The notes under the pieces were generated by a model, which saw nothing but the letters and a program-made list of their open reading frames with translations, had not been told where the DNA came from and ran no database searches. Positions 10,180-18,588 of a stretch of DNA of 64,000 bases are shown one piece after another. Position 1 is the first letter of the stretch; every line of letters begins with the position of its first letter. The position numbers and the translations under genes are program-made. Source of the stretch: Clostridium lacusfryxellense (GTDB lineage Bacteria > Bacillota > Clostridia > Clostridiales > Clostridiaceae); assembly GCF_018861735.1 (NCBI RefSeq), contig NZ_JAHLEB010000017.1, positions 31,512 to 95,511 on the forward strand, read 5' to 3'.

Positions 10180-11190
10180 ATGAAAAGTAAAAAAATACTA
10201 TTAGCTAATACATTATTATTACTCGCTCTATTAATATTTATTCTAGTTCCTAGTATAGTGAATAGCTTATTTAGCCTGGGTGGGGATATAAAGGGTGATC
10301 TTTCACTACTGATTTCAGGGGGAACTACTGTTATAACATTTGGTGGAATTGCTTTATTATATTGCATAATAACTAAAAGAGAATTCAGTAAAGTAATGGT
10401 AATTAAGAAAATATCTTTAAAACAAGTTTTTTTGATTATGCTGGTGTCATTTGGAACATATATTTTTGCAGTTGGCGTTAATTCTGTAAGTATGAAGTTA
10501 TTCCCAGTTGCAATAAAAGATGGCATGGAGATATCTAGATTACTAAGCAGTAGCACAACATTATTAGGTTTAATAGTAGTAGTTTTAGTTCCAGCATTTT
10601 TTGAAGAAGTATTTTTTCGGGGAGTTTTATTAGATGCTTATGAAGGGATAAATATTAAAATTAAATATTTTATACTAATCTTAATATTTGCAACATTCCA
10701 TGGCAATGTGATGCAAATTATATATGTAATGTTTTTGGGGTTTGTTTTATTAAAAGTACGTGAATATACAGGTTCATTAGTAGGGAGCATGACACTTCAT
10801 GCATTAAATAATGGTATATCATTTACTCTTAGTAAAGTCGCAATGAGTATTAGTACGCCTGGGATAAAAGATGGACTAATAGACCCAAAGCAAATCGAGG
10901 CTACTGCAGAGGCTATGAATTCAAGTTTTTTAGTAGTAATACTTAGATCATCAATATTCTTTATTATTGGAGGGTATATATTATATATAAACCTAAGAAA
11001 ATTGAGGGATTATAAAGAGAGTAAAGTAGATATTAGATTAAGTGAAGAAGATGTAGAATTAATTGGGAAAGGATACACAAGCATATACTCAGAAATTAAG
11101 GCTAAGGATAAGAATATGGATAAGAAAAAATATATTCCGCTAGTTATATATTTTGTATCTATTACTGTATTAGTAATACTAAGGTATTAA
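10180..11190 (+). CDS. CPBP-family intramembrane glutamic protease (Rce1/Abi-like)
   Basis: 336 aa with about eight hydrophobic segments. All three signature motifs are present: E142-E143-x3-R147 (PAFFEEVFFRG), F-x3-H with H174 (ATFHGN) and H207-x3-N (LHALNNG). CPBP proteins include the eukaryotic Rce1 prenyl protease and bacterial proteins linked to bacteriocin immunity or membrane-protein processing. No bacteriocin gene is visible nearby, so the role is open. The C-terminal ~60 residues form a charged cytoplasmic stretch and then a last hydrophobic segment. GGAG site 8 nt before ATG. It lies between the unknown membrane protein and the rhomboid gene. Confidence 0.9.
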   Translation: MKSKKILLANTLLLLALLIFILVPSIVNSLFSLGGDIKGDLSLLISGGTTVITFGGIALLYCIITKREFSKVMVIKKISLKQVFLIMLVSFGTYIFAVGVNSVSMKLFPVAIKDGMEISRLLSSSTTLLGLIVVVLVPAFFEEVFFRGVLLDAYEGINIKIKYFILILIFATFHGNVMQIIYVMFLGFVLLKVREYTGSLVGSMTLHALNNGISFTLSKVAMSISTPGIKDGLIDPKQIEATAEAMNSSFLVVILRSSIFFIIGGYILYINLRKLRDYKESKVDIRLSEEDVELIGKGYTSIYSEIKAKDKNMDKKKYIPLVIYFVSITVLVILRY

Positions 11191-11255
11191 ATAGTTTATA
11201 AATAGGCAAGTATAATTTAGTACGGATAAATTGTAGGCTTTTATGGAGGAAAAAT

Positions 11256-11855
11256 ATGAAATTAAAGAAAATACAATTAAAGAAAATACAATATAATTCA
11301 CCGGTGATATTAACCTTTACTTTTTTAGCTCTTGGTAGTTATTTGCTAAGTTTCTTAACAAATGGAATTACCACGAAAATTCTTTTTTCAAATTATAGAA
11401 CATCATTTTTGGACCCAATGCAATATGTAAGGCTTTTTTCTTATATACTAGGTCATGCTAATTGGGCTCATTTTTCTGGTAACTTTATAATAATATTAAT
11501 AACAGGACCAATGCTAGAAGAAAAATATGGGTCAAAGGTTTTAGTACAGTTAATACTTGTAACAGCTTTTGTTACAGGTATAATACATACGATTTTTTCT
11601 AGTGCAACACTACTAGGCGCAAGTGGGATTGTTTATATGTTTATTATTTTAAGTTCATTTACAAATGCACAAAAGGGTAGAATTCCACTTACATTAATAA
11701 TTGTTTTTTTTGTGTTTATAGGTAGAGAAATTTTTGGTGGAGCTTTTGCCCAAGATAACATTTCTCAACTTGCTCATATTATTGGTGGGCTTTGTGGAGC
11801 ATTATTTGCCTTTAAAATCAAATATAAAGAAAATAGCTATAAGGATGTTGTATAA
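11256..11855 (+). CDS. Rhomboid-family intramembrane serine protease
   Basis: 199 aa with six hydrophobic segments, the minimal rhomboid size. The catalytic serine is S123 in GASG and the catalytic histidine is H174 in AHIIGG; the oxyanion-side motif AHFSGN (H72, N76) is also present. The enzyme should cleave transmembrane segments of other proteins within the lipid bilayer. GGAGG site before ATG 11256. The N-terminal repeat KLKKIQLKKIQ is a small in-frame duplication of about 15 nt. It follows the CPBP protease by 65 nt and precedes the epimerase-like gene by 25 nt, so the genes are probably co-transcribed. Confidence 0.92.
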   Translation: MKLKKIQLKKIQYNSPVILTFTFLALGSYLLSFLTNGITTKILFSNYRTSFLDPMQYVRLFSYILGHANWAHFSGNFIIILITGPMLEEKYGSKVLVQLILVTAFVTGIIHTIFSSATLLGASGIVYMFIILSSFTNAQKGRIPLTLIIVFFVFIGREIFGGAFAQDNISQLAHIIGGLCGALFAFKIKYKENSYKDVV

Positions 11856-11880
11856 TTTAGTTACAGAATGGAGGATTTTA

Positions 11881-12897
11881 ATGAAGGCTTTATTTATAGG
11901 TGGAACAGGAACAATTAGTAATGAAGTATCTAAACTAACATCTAAAAATGGTTGGGAATTATATATACTAAACAGGGGAAATAAATCTAGCAAAGTCCCA
12001 GAAGGAGTTAAAGTTTTAATTGCTGATATTAATAATGAGGTAGAGGTAGCAAGGCTAATTAAAGGAATAGAGTTTGACGTTATAGCAGACTTTATTGCTT
12101 TTGAACCATCTCAAATTCAAAGAGATATAAGACTTTTTAGTAAAAAGACAAAACAATTCATTTTTATTAGCTCAGCTTCAGCTTATCAAAAGCCATTAGC
12201 TTTTTATAAAATTACAGAGAGTACTCCACTATCAAATCCATATTGGAAATATGCTAGGGATAAAATAGCGTGCGAGGAACTTTTAATGTCAGAGTATAGA
12301 AACAATAGTTTTCCTATAACAATAATTAGGCCGAGTCATACATATGGTGAGTCCAATGTACCAGTAGCTGTTCAGGGAGAAAAGGGCTTCTTTCAGGTGA
12401 TAGACCGTATAAGGAAAGGGAAACCTGTTATAGTTCCTGGTGATGGGAATTCATTATGGACTATAACACATAATACAGATTTTGCGAAAGCATTTGTAGG
12501 AATTATGGGTAATCAAGCATCTATAGGGGAGGCTATTCACATAACTTCAGATGAATCTATAACATGGAATAAAATATATGATCTCATTGGTGATGCACTT
12601 AATGTAAAAGTTATCAAATATCATGTATCTACAGATTTCTTGGTGAAAGTTCAAAAGGATATAGAAGGCGGATTAATTGGAGACAAGGCTAATACTGTAG
12701 TTTTTGATAATAGTAAAATAAAAAGACTAGTTCCAGAATACGTCGCTACAACAAGATTTGATCAAGGCGTTAAAAAATCGATTAAATATATACTAGCCCA
12801 TCCACAGTTGCAAATTGAGGATGAGGAGTTTGACAAGTTTTGTGATAATGTAATTAAATCACAAGAGGAAGCCGTGGAATTTTTTAAAAATATTTAA
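11881..12897 (+). CDS. NAD-dependent epimerase/dehydratase (extended SDR)
   Basis: 338 aa when started at the ATG at 11881 behind a GGAGG site; the longer frame open to 11734 overlaps the rhomboid gene and has no site. The Rossmann motif GGTGTIS is at the very N terminus (MKALFIGGTGTIS). ISSASAYQKP near residue 100 stands where the catalytic serine region lies, and Y-A-R-D-K (about 120) supplies the YxxxK pair. RPSHTYG follows. The enzyme should act on a nucleotide sugar or similar compound; the substrate is unknown. The family includes plant mRNA-binding SDR relatives, so a purely metabolic role is not assured. A terminator follows. Confidence 0.88.
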   Translation: MKALFIGGTGTISNEVSKLTSKNGWELYILNRGNKSSKVPEGVKVLIADINNEVEVARLIKGIEFDVIADFIAFEPSQIQRDIRLFSKKTKQFIFISSASAYQKPLAFYKITESTPLSNPYWKYARDKIACEELLMSEYRNNSFPITIIRPSHTYGESNVPVAVQGEKGFFQVIDRIRKGKPVIVPGDGNSLWTITHNTDFAKAFVGIMGNQASIGEAIHITSDESITWNKIYDLIGDALNVKVIKYHVSTDFLVKVQKDIEGGLIGDKANTVVFDNSKIKRLVPEYVATTRFDQGVKKSIKYILAHPQLQIEDEEFDKFCDNVIKSQEEAVEFFKNI

Positions 12898-12911
12898 ATA
12901 TATCAATTTGG

Positions 12912-12953
12912 AGGGGAATATAATTAAGTCAATAAAGTTTATTTCCCTTTTCT
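12912..12953 (+). terminator. Probable terminator after the epimerase-like gene
   Basis: AGGGGAATA near 12912 pairs with TATTTCCCTT near 12940-12949, with one bulged base, and runs into TTTTC. A GGAGGGGAAT in the left arm looks like a ribosome site but no reading frame follows it. Confidence 0.55.
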
Positions 12954-12976
12954 ATAGAATGACATAAAATTCACTA

Positions 12977-13005
12977 TTGCATTATAAAAAGCTTTAGCTT
13001 ATAAT
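12977..13005 (+). promoter_or_regulatory. Promoter of the uronate cluster (uxaC)
   Basis: TTGCAT at 12977-12982 and TATAAT at 13000-13005 are 17 nt apart, a good vegetative promoter. Transcription should start near 13012, directly in front of the operator at 13016. Confidence 0.7.
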
Positions 13006-13015
13006 TGAAATATAA

Positions 13016-13039
13016 GTTAATGTTAACGTGAACATTAAC
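13016..13039. promoter_or_regulatory. LacI-type operator before uxaC
   Basis: GTTAATGTT at 13016-13024 and AACATTAAC at 13031-13039 are perfect 9-nt arms around AACGTG. The centre, TGTTAACGTGAACA, is a near match to the perfect palindrome before dctP. It overlaps the predicted transcription start, so binding should repress. The likely ligand protein is the LacI regulator encoded at 14520 (inference). Confidence 0.72.
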
Positions 13040-13066
13040 AAAATTTATTAAGGGAAAGGTGATCTT

Positions 13067-14473
13067 ATGAAAAAATTTATGGATGAAAATTTTTTACTAT
13101 CTAACGATACAGCAATAACCTTGTATAATGATTTTGCTAAAGACATGCCTATTATTGATTACCACTGTCATCTAAATCCAAATGAAATATTTGAAAATAA
13201 ACAATTCAACAATATAACTGAGGCTTGGTTATATGGAGATCACTATAAATGGAGAGCTATGAGAAGTAATGGTATTGATGAAAAATACATTACAGGTGAT
13301 GCTAGCGATTATGAAAAATTTATGGCATGGGCAAAAACATTGCCAATGGCTATAGGTAATCCTCTATATCACTGGACACACTTGGAACTTCAAAGATATT
13401 TTGGAGTATATGAGGTTCTTAACGAAAAAACTGCACCTGCTATATGGGAAAAAGTTAATAAACAATTAACCGGTGGAGGTTTTAGAGCAAGAGATTTAAT
13501 AGTGAAATCTAATGTTAAAGCTTTATGTACTACAGATGATCCAATTGATTCTCTTGAATATCATATAAAACTTAAAGAAGATACTGAATTTACTGTAAAG
13601 GTTTTGCCTACATGGAGACCAGATAAAGGGCTTTTAATAAATAAAGATACATTTATTCCATGGACTAAAAAACTTGCAGAAGCATCTAAAATGACTATTA
13701 AAACTTACGATGAATTTCTAAAAGCGCTAGAATCAAGACTAAGATTTTTTAATGAAGTTGGATGTAGAGTATCAGATCATGGTTTAGATAGCTTAACATA
13801 TAAGGAAGCTTCAAAAGAAGAAGTATCTGCTGTATTTACAAAGGTATTAAATGGTGGTGTTGCAACTAAGGACGAAGAAAGTATATACAGGACTGCTACA
13901 TTACATTTCTTAGGCAAATTATATGCAGAACTAGGATGGACAATGCAGCTTCATCTTGCAGCGTTAAGAAGTAATAATACAAGAATGATCAATAAATTAG
14001 GACCAGATACTGGATTTGATTCTATTAATGATGAGCAAATGGCGTCTGCTTTATCAAGATTTTTAGACTCATTAGATATCAACAATTCTCTTCCTAAAAC
14101 TATTTTATATACTTTAAATCCAAAAGATAATTATGTTCTTGGTACTATGCTTGGTAACTTCCAAGGCTCTGAAATACCAGGAAAAGTGCAACTTGGTTCA
14201 GCTTGGTGGTTCCTAGACAATAAGGAAGGTATGATAGAACAAATGAAAGTTCTTGCTAATACTGGATTATTAAGTCGTTTTGTAGGGATGTTAACTGATT
14301 CAAGAAGTTTCTTATCTTACACAAGGCATGAATATTTTAGAAGAATAATGTGCAACTTAATTGGAGAATGGGTTGAGAATGGCGAATTTCCAGATGACAT
14401 GGAACTTCTAGGAAGTATTGTTAAAGGAATATGTTATGATAATGCAAAAGCATATTTCGGAATAGATTGCTAA
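13067..14473 (+). CDS. uxaC: Uronate isomerase (glucuronate/galacturonate isomerase)
   Basis: 468 aa, the usual UxaC length. It interconverts D-glucuronate with D-fructuronate and D-galacturonate with D-tagaturonate, the entry step for both branches. The amidohydrolase-like metal motif is H33-x-H35 in IIDYHCHL; further family blocks are FRARDLIVKSNVKALCTTDDP, LPTWRPDK, SDHGLD, QLHLAALRSNN and GSAWWFLDN. ATG 13067 follows AAGGTGAT. First gene of the 15-kb cluster, under the promoter at 12977 and the operator at 13016. Unlike E. coli, where uxaC and the uxu genes are separate, all branch enzymes are here in one cluster. Confidence 0.97.
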   Translation: MKKFMDENFLLSNDTAITLYNDFAKDMPIIDYHCHLNPNEIFENKQFNNITEAWLYGDHYKWRAMRSNGIDEKYITGDASDYEKFMAWAKTLPMAIGNPLYHWTHLELQRYFGVYEVLNEKTAPAIWEKVNKQLTGGGFRARDLIVKSNVKALCTTDDPIDSLEYHIKLKEDTEFTVKVLPTWRPDKGLLINKDTFIPWTKKLAEASKMTIKTYDEFLKALESRLRFFNEVGCRVSDHGLDSLTYKEASKEEVSAVFTKVLNGGVATKDEESIYRTATLHFLGKLYAELGWTMQLHLAALRSNNTRMINKLGPDTGFDSINDEQMASALSRFLDSLDINNSLPKTILYTLNPKDNYVLGTMLGNFQGSEIPGKVQLGSAWWFLDNKEGMIEQMKVLANTGLLSRFVGMLTDSRSFLSYTRHEYFRRIMCNLIGEWVENGEFPDDMELLGSIVKGICYDNAKAYFGIDC

Positions 14474-14519
14474 GATAATTAATTATATAAGTATTTGTTA
14501 GTAATGTAGGGGTGTTAAT

Positions 14520-15527
14520 ATGCAAGTAACATTAAAAGATATAGCTAAAATAGCAAATGTTTCACATACTACAGTTTCAAGAGCACTTAATGACAGCCCT
14601 TTTATAAATGAAGTTACAAAGCTTAGGATAAAGGAAATAGCAAAAGAACTTAAGTATGTACCGAATTATAGTGCTAGGAGTTTAGTTTTAAATAAGTCCT
14701 ATAATATAGGACTTATTTTTACAACAATAAGTGAGGTAACTTCCACCAGCTTTTTTTATGAAGCGGTAAGAGGGGTTAATAGTGTTATTAAGGAAAATTA
14801 CAACTTAGTAGTTAGAGGAATTGATGATTATAAAGATTTCACGTTCGTCAATAGCAAAAGGTTTGACGGTATAATATTAATGAGTCAAAGTAATAGTGAC
14901 AATCAGTTTATATACTATTTAATGAATAAAGGGATACCGATAGTTGTTTTGAATAGGGATATAGATGAGGATTCAGTTGTTAACATATTATCAGCAGACA
15001 AAAAAGGTGCTTATGAGGCAGTAACATACTTAATACAAAACGGGCATAAAAATATAGCTATAATAGAAGGGGCAGAGGGATTTGCTTCTAGTACAGAGAG
15101 AAAAAACGGTTATTTAAAAGCATTAATTGAAAACAAACTACAAATAAGTGGTCAGTATATGGTTGAAGGAAATTACACTATTTCAAGTGGATATAGTTCA
15201 ATGAAAAAGTTATTATCTTTAAATATTAGACCAACAGCGGTATTTTGCTCAAATGATGATATGGCTGTAGGGGCGATTAAAGCTACAATAGAAGCAGGAT
15301 TGAGAGTGCCATTTGATATTTCATTTATGGGGTTTGATGGTGGTCAGTTAGGAGATTATCTAACACCAGCTTTAACTACTGTTAGAAGGCCTATTAATGA
15401 GGTAAGTAGAAAAGGCGCAGAAAGTCTTTTAAATATTATAGAGAGTAAGAATAATAATATTAAAGGCGAAAAGATTTACATTGATACAGAACTTGTTGTA
15501 AGAGAATCAGTGGCAACTATAATATAG
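14520..15527 (+). CDS. LacI-family transcriptional regulator of uronate genes
   Basis: 335 aa. N-terminal helix-turn-helix: TLKDIAKIANVSHTTVSRALN (about residues 4-24), with the hinge-helix region YVPNYSARSL; a periplasmic-binding-like effector domain follows (VRRP near the C terminus, FMGFDGGQLGDY). It lies second in the cluster, 46 nt after uxaC, so it is probably autoregulated through the operator at 13016. A uronate or 2-keto-3-deoxygluconate is the likely inducer, by analogy with UxuR and KdgR of the LacI family; the exact effector is not visible. The recognition-helix residues (V-S-H-T-T) differ from the second LacI protein here (V-S-A-T-T). Confidence 0.92.
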   Translation: MQVTLKDIAKIANVSHTTVSRALNDSPFINEVTKLRIKEIAKELKYVPNYSARSLVLNKSYNIGLIFTTISEVTSTSFFYEAVRGVNSVIKENYNLVVRGIDDYKDFTFVNSKRFDGIILMSQSNSDNQFIYYLMNKGIPIVVLNRDIDEDSVVNILSADKKGAYEAVTYLIQNGHKNIAIIEGAEGFASSTERKNGYLKALIENKLQISGQYMVEGNYTISSGYSSMKKLLSLNIRPTAVFCSNDDMAVGAIKATIEAGLRVPFDISFMGFDGGQLGDYLTPALTTVRRPINEVSRKGAESLLNIIESKNNNIKGEKIYIDTELVVRESVATII

Positions 15528-15559
15528 GTTGCCACTAATTATTAAAAGTATGGGAAAAG

Positions 15560-15589
15560 TTGTTAACGTTAACAATAATATATTATTAT
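15560..15589 (+). promoter_or_regulatory. Operator and probable promoter before the TRAP transporter genes
   Basis: TTGTTAACGTTAACAA at 15560-15575 is a perfect 16-bp palindrome. Its first six bases also make a plausible -35 (TTGTTA) with TATTAT at 15584-15589, 18 nt downstream; this would place the operator over the -35. The operator call is stronger than the promoter call. Confidence 0.72.
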
Positions 15590-15658
15590 GGAACATTCAG
15601 ATAATATTTTTGTAATTATAGTATTAATATTCTAAAGAGATACAAAGGAGGAAAAAAC

Positions 15659-16678
15659 ATGTTTAAAATTATGAAAAAAACTATGGCGTTTATATTAACT
15701 TCAACTTTAGCTTTTGGTTTAATTGGGTGTAGTAGTATTACAGGCGGAAAACGAATTATCCGTATTTCTCACTCACAATCACAAACTCATCCTGATCATT
15801 TAGGACTTTTAGCATTTGAAAAATATGTAGAATCAAGACTAGGGGATAAGTATGATGTGCAAATTTTCCCTAATGAATTATTAGGACCCTCTGTAAAGGC
15901 AATAGAACTTGTTCAAACAGGAGCAATTGATTATGCAATTGCAAGTACTGGTAATCTTGAATCTTTTGATAATATTTACCAAACATTTAGTATGCCTTAT
16001 TTATTTGACAGTGTAGACAGCTATCACGCGGTAATGGAAGATGATAAATTAATGAGTGGTATTTATAAATCTACAGAGGCGGCCGGATTTGAAGCAGTTA
16101 CTTGGTTCGAGGCTGGTACAAGAAACTTTTATGCAACCACTCCTATAAATACACCAGATGATTTAAAGGGTAAAAAGATAAGGGTTCAACAAAGTCCTAC
16201 AAATGTACGAATGATGAAATTATTTGGCGCAGCAGCAGCACCTATGAGCTTTGGTGAAGTATATACAGCTATACAATCTGGGGTTATTAATGGCGGCGAA
16301 AATAATGAATTAGCACTTACTAACAACAAACATGGAGAAGTTGCTAAATTTTATACATACAATGAACACCAAATGGTTCCAGATTTATTAATAGGAAACG
16401 TTAAATTTTTAAATGGTTTATCACCTGAGGATAGACTGGTATTTGATCAAGCGGCGCAGGAAGCTACAAAAGTTGAGCGTTCACAATGGGATGTTCAAAT
16501 AGCTAAGGCAATTACGTTGTCAAAAGAAATGGGAGTGAAATTTATACATCCTGATGTAGCTTCATTTAAAGCCAAGGTACTTCCATTACAGAAAGAATTA
16601 TTAACAAATAACGTGAAATTACAACCAATATATGATAGGATTCAAGAAATAAACAAACAAACTAAGGAGAAGAAATAA
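15659..16678 (+). CDS. dctP: TRAP transporter solute-binding lipoprotein (DctP family)
   Basis: 339 aa. A signal peptide ends in the lipobox LIGC with C24, so the mature protein is anchored outside the membrane. DctP blocks are present: SHSQSQTHPDHLGLLAFEKY near the start, YDVQIFPNELLG, TPDDLKGKKIRVQQSPT, MSFGEVYTAIQSGVINGGENN. The conserved arginine in KIRVQ normally binds the substrate carboxylate, which fits a hexuronate ligand. AAAGGAGG site before ATG. dctQ begins 1 nt after its stop and dctM follows, so all three subunits are present. Most likely ligand: galacturonate or glucuronate, from the cluster context. Confidence 0.94.
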   Translation: MFKIMKKTMAFILTSTLAFGLIGCSSITGGKRIIRISHSQSQTHPDHLGLLAFEKYVESRLGDKYDVQIFPNELLGPSVKAIELVQTGAIDYAIASTGNLESFDNIYQTFSMPYLFDSVDSYHAVMEDDKLMSGIYKSTEAAGFEAVTWFEAGTRNFYATTPINTPDDLKGKKIRVQQSPTNVRMMKLFGAAAAPMSFGEVYTAIQSGVINGGENNELALTNNKHGEVAKFYTYNEHQMVPDLLIGNVKFLNGLSPEDRLVFDQAAQEATKVERSQWDVQIAKAITLSKEMGVKFIHPDVASFKAKVLPLQKELLTNNVKLQPIYDRIQEINKQTKEKK

Positions 16679-16679
16679 T

Positions 16680-17165
16680 ATGAAAAATTTTAAAGCAAAG
16701 CTAACAAAAGCATTGGAAGTAATATGTATTTCTTTGTTTGTATTCATAACAATTATTGGACTATATCAAATTATAACAAGATATGTATTTAATGCTCCTA
16801 GTACAGTTTCAGAAGAATTGTTAACATTTTCTTTCACATGGATGGCATTATTATCAGCTGCTTTAGTTTTTGGAAAACGTGAGCATATGAGAATGGAATT
16901 CGTTGCAAATTTCTTCAAAGGAAAAGATGCAATAAAACTAAGCATAGTATCAGAAATATTAATTTTAATATTTGCTGCGTTAGTACTTGTTTATGGTGGA
17001 TTTGCAATAACTAAACTTACAGTTTTACAGGTTACCGCATCTCTTGGGGTACCTATGTCTTATATATATGTTGTAGTTCCTATAAGTGGAATAATAACAG
17101 TTATTTATAACATTCTTAATATTAATGAACTAGTTACACAATTAAATGCAAAGAATTCTAAATAA
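16680..17165 (+). CDS. dctQ: TRAP transporter small permease (DctQ family)
   Basis: 161 aa with four hydrophobic segments, standard for DctQ. Family motifs include the R-Y-V-F-N-A-P-S..SEELLTFSFTW block (residues 38-58), EHMRMEF and a late hydrophobic pair. It partners DctM in the sodium-driven uptake complex. It starts 1 nt after the dctP stop, showing translational coupling; GGAGAAG in the end of dctP serves as its ribosome site. Confidence 0.92.
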   Translation: MKNFKAKLTKALEVICISLFVFITIIGLYQIITRYVFNAPSTVSEELLTFSFTWMALLSAALVFGKREHMRMEFVANFFKGKDAIKLSIVSEILILIFAALVLVYGGFAITKLTVLQVTASLGVPMSYIYVVVPISGIITVIYNILNINELVTQLNAKNSK

Positions 17166-17181
17166 AAAGGAGGAAAATTAA

Positions 17182-18492
17182 ATGACTATAGCATTATTAT
17201 CAGGACTTATTATAGCAGTTGTTTTAGTAGTATTATTACTAGCAGGAATTCCAATTTCAATAGTAATAGGAATATCATCATTACTAGCTATATTACCAAT
17301 ATTAAATTTCGACGCTGCTGTGTTAACAGCTGCACAAAGAATATTTTCAGGAATATCTGTATTTACATTAATAGCAATACCTTTCTTTATTCTAGCGGGT
17401 AATATCATGAATAAGGGCGGAATAGCCATACGTTTAATAAATTTTGCGAAAATTTTATCAGGAAGAATACCAGGTGCAATGGCACATACAAATGCAGTTG
17501 CAAATATGATGTTCGGAGCTATTTCTGGTTCAGGAGTTGCAGCAGCATCAGCTATGGGTTCTATTATAGGACCAATTGCAGAAAAAGATGGTTATGACAA
17601 AGATTTTATGGCAACTATAAATATAGCAACGGCGCCAACAGGGTTATTAATACCTCCAAGTAATGTATTAATAACATATTCTCTTGTAAGTGGGGGAACT
17701 TCAGTAGCTGCATTATTTATGGCAGGTTATATTCCAGGAATTTTATGGGGAGTTAGCTGCATGGTAGTTGCTTTCTTCATAGCAAAGAAAAAAGGATATC
17801 GAACTTCAGAACGTGTTACTATGAAACAAGCATTAAAAACAACTGTTGAAGCGATCCCAAGTTTACTTCTAATTTTAATAGTTATAGGCGGAATTATTAC
17901 AGGTATATTTACAGCTACAGAAGGTTCAGTAGTTGCTGTTGCTTATAGCTTAATATTATCTATATTCTTTTATAAAACAATAAAAGTTAAAGAGCTATAT
18001 GGTATTTACAAAGAAAGCGCGGAGATGACAGGCATCATAGTATTCCTAATTGGAGTATCTAGTGTTATGGCATGGGTTATGGCATTTACTGGTATACCAT
18101 CTGCAATTTCAAGTGCACTATTAGGTGTTAGTAGCAATCCTATAGTAATCTTGTTAATTATTAACCTAGTGTTATTGTTTATAGGAACTTTCATGGATAT
18201 TACACCTGCAGTTCTTATTTTCACACCTATTTTCTTACCAATTTGTATGGGGCTTGGAATGTCAGCTATTACATTTGGTATAATGATAACATTTAATTTA
18301 TGTATAGGTACAATTACACCACCAGTAGGAAACATACTCTTTGTTGGGGTTAAGGTAGCTAAAACAACAATTGAAAATGTAATGCTTAAATTAATACCAT
18401 ATTATGTAGCTATTTTCGTTGTATTAATGCTTACAACATATATACCTAATATTACAATATGGTTACCAACATTAATGGGTTATAAAAAATAA
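17182..18492 (+). CDS. dctM: TRAP transporter large permease (DctM family)
   Basis: 436 aa with about twelve hydrophobic segments. DctM signatures: IPFFILAGNIMNKGG, FGAISGSGVAAASAMGSI, PPSNVLITYSL, ATEGSVVAVAYSL and the C-terminal TPPVGNILFVG. It forms the transport channel driven by the ion gradient. AAGGAGG site before ATG 17182. The gap of about 95 nt to uxuA has no T-run terminator, so transcription probably continues into uxuA and uxuB. Confidence 0.95.
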   Translation: MTIALLSGLIIAVVLVVLLLAGIPISIVIGISSLLAILPILNFDAAVLTAAQRIFSGISVFTLIAIPFFILAGNIMNKGGIAIRLINFAKILSGRIPGAMAHTNAVANMMFGAISGSGVAAASAMGSIIGPIAEKDGYDKDFMATINIATAPTGLLIPPSNVLITYSLVSGGTSVAALFMAGYIPGILWGVSCMVVAFFIAKKKGYRTSERVTMKQALKTTVEAIPSLLLILIVIGGIITGIFTATEGSVVAVAYSLILSIFFYKTIKVKELYGIYKESAEMTGIIVFLIGVSSVMAWVMAFTGIPSAISSALLGVSSNPIVILLIINLVLLFIGTFMDITPAVLIFTPIFLPICMGLGMSAITFGIMITFNLCIGTITPPVGNILFVGVKVAKTTIENVMLKLIPYYVAIFVVLMLTTYIPNITIWLPTLMGYKK

Positions 18493-18588
18493 TATAAAAA
18501 ACTCTCTGTGGCGTTTTGTAGTATAATTATAGTAGTAATACGCCAGAGTAGAGATTTATAAATAATATAAATTAAGGAGGAATATTAC

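Noticed and set aside
10083..10556. 157-codon minus-strand frame
   Set aside because: It is antisense to the CPBP protease gene, whose three active-site motifs are intact, and has no ribosome site.
11734..11880. Longer start for the epimerase-like gene
   Set aside because: The extension overlaps the rhomboid gene in another frame, has no ribosome site, and the Rossmann motif begins right after the ATG at 11881.
18502..18553. Hairpin between dctM and uxuA (TGGCGT with ACGCCA)
   Set aside because: Only six perfect pairs, a long AT-rich loop and no T-run; too weak to call a terminator or attenuator.
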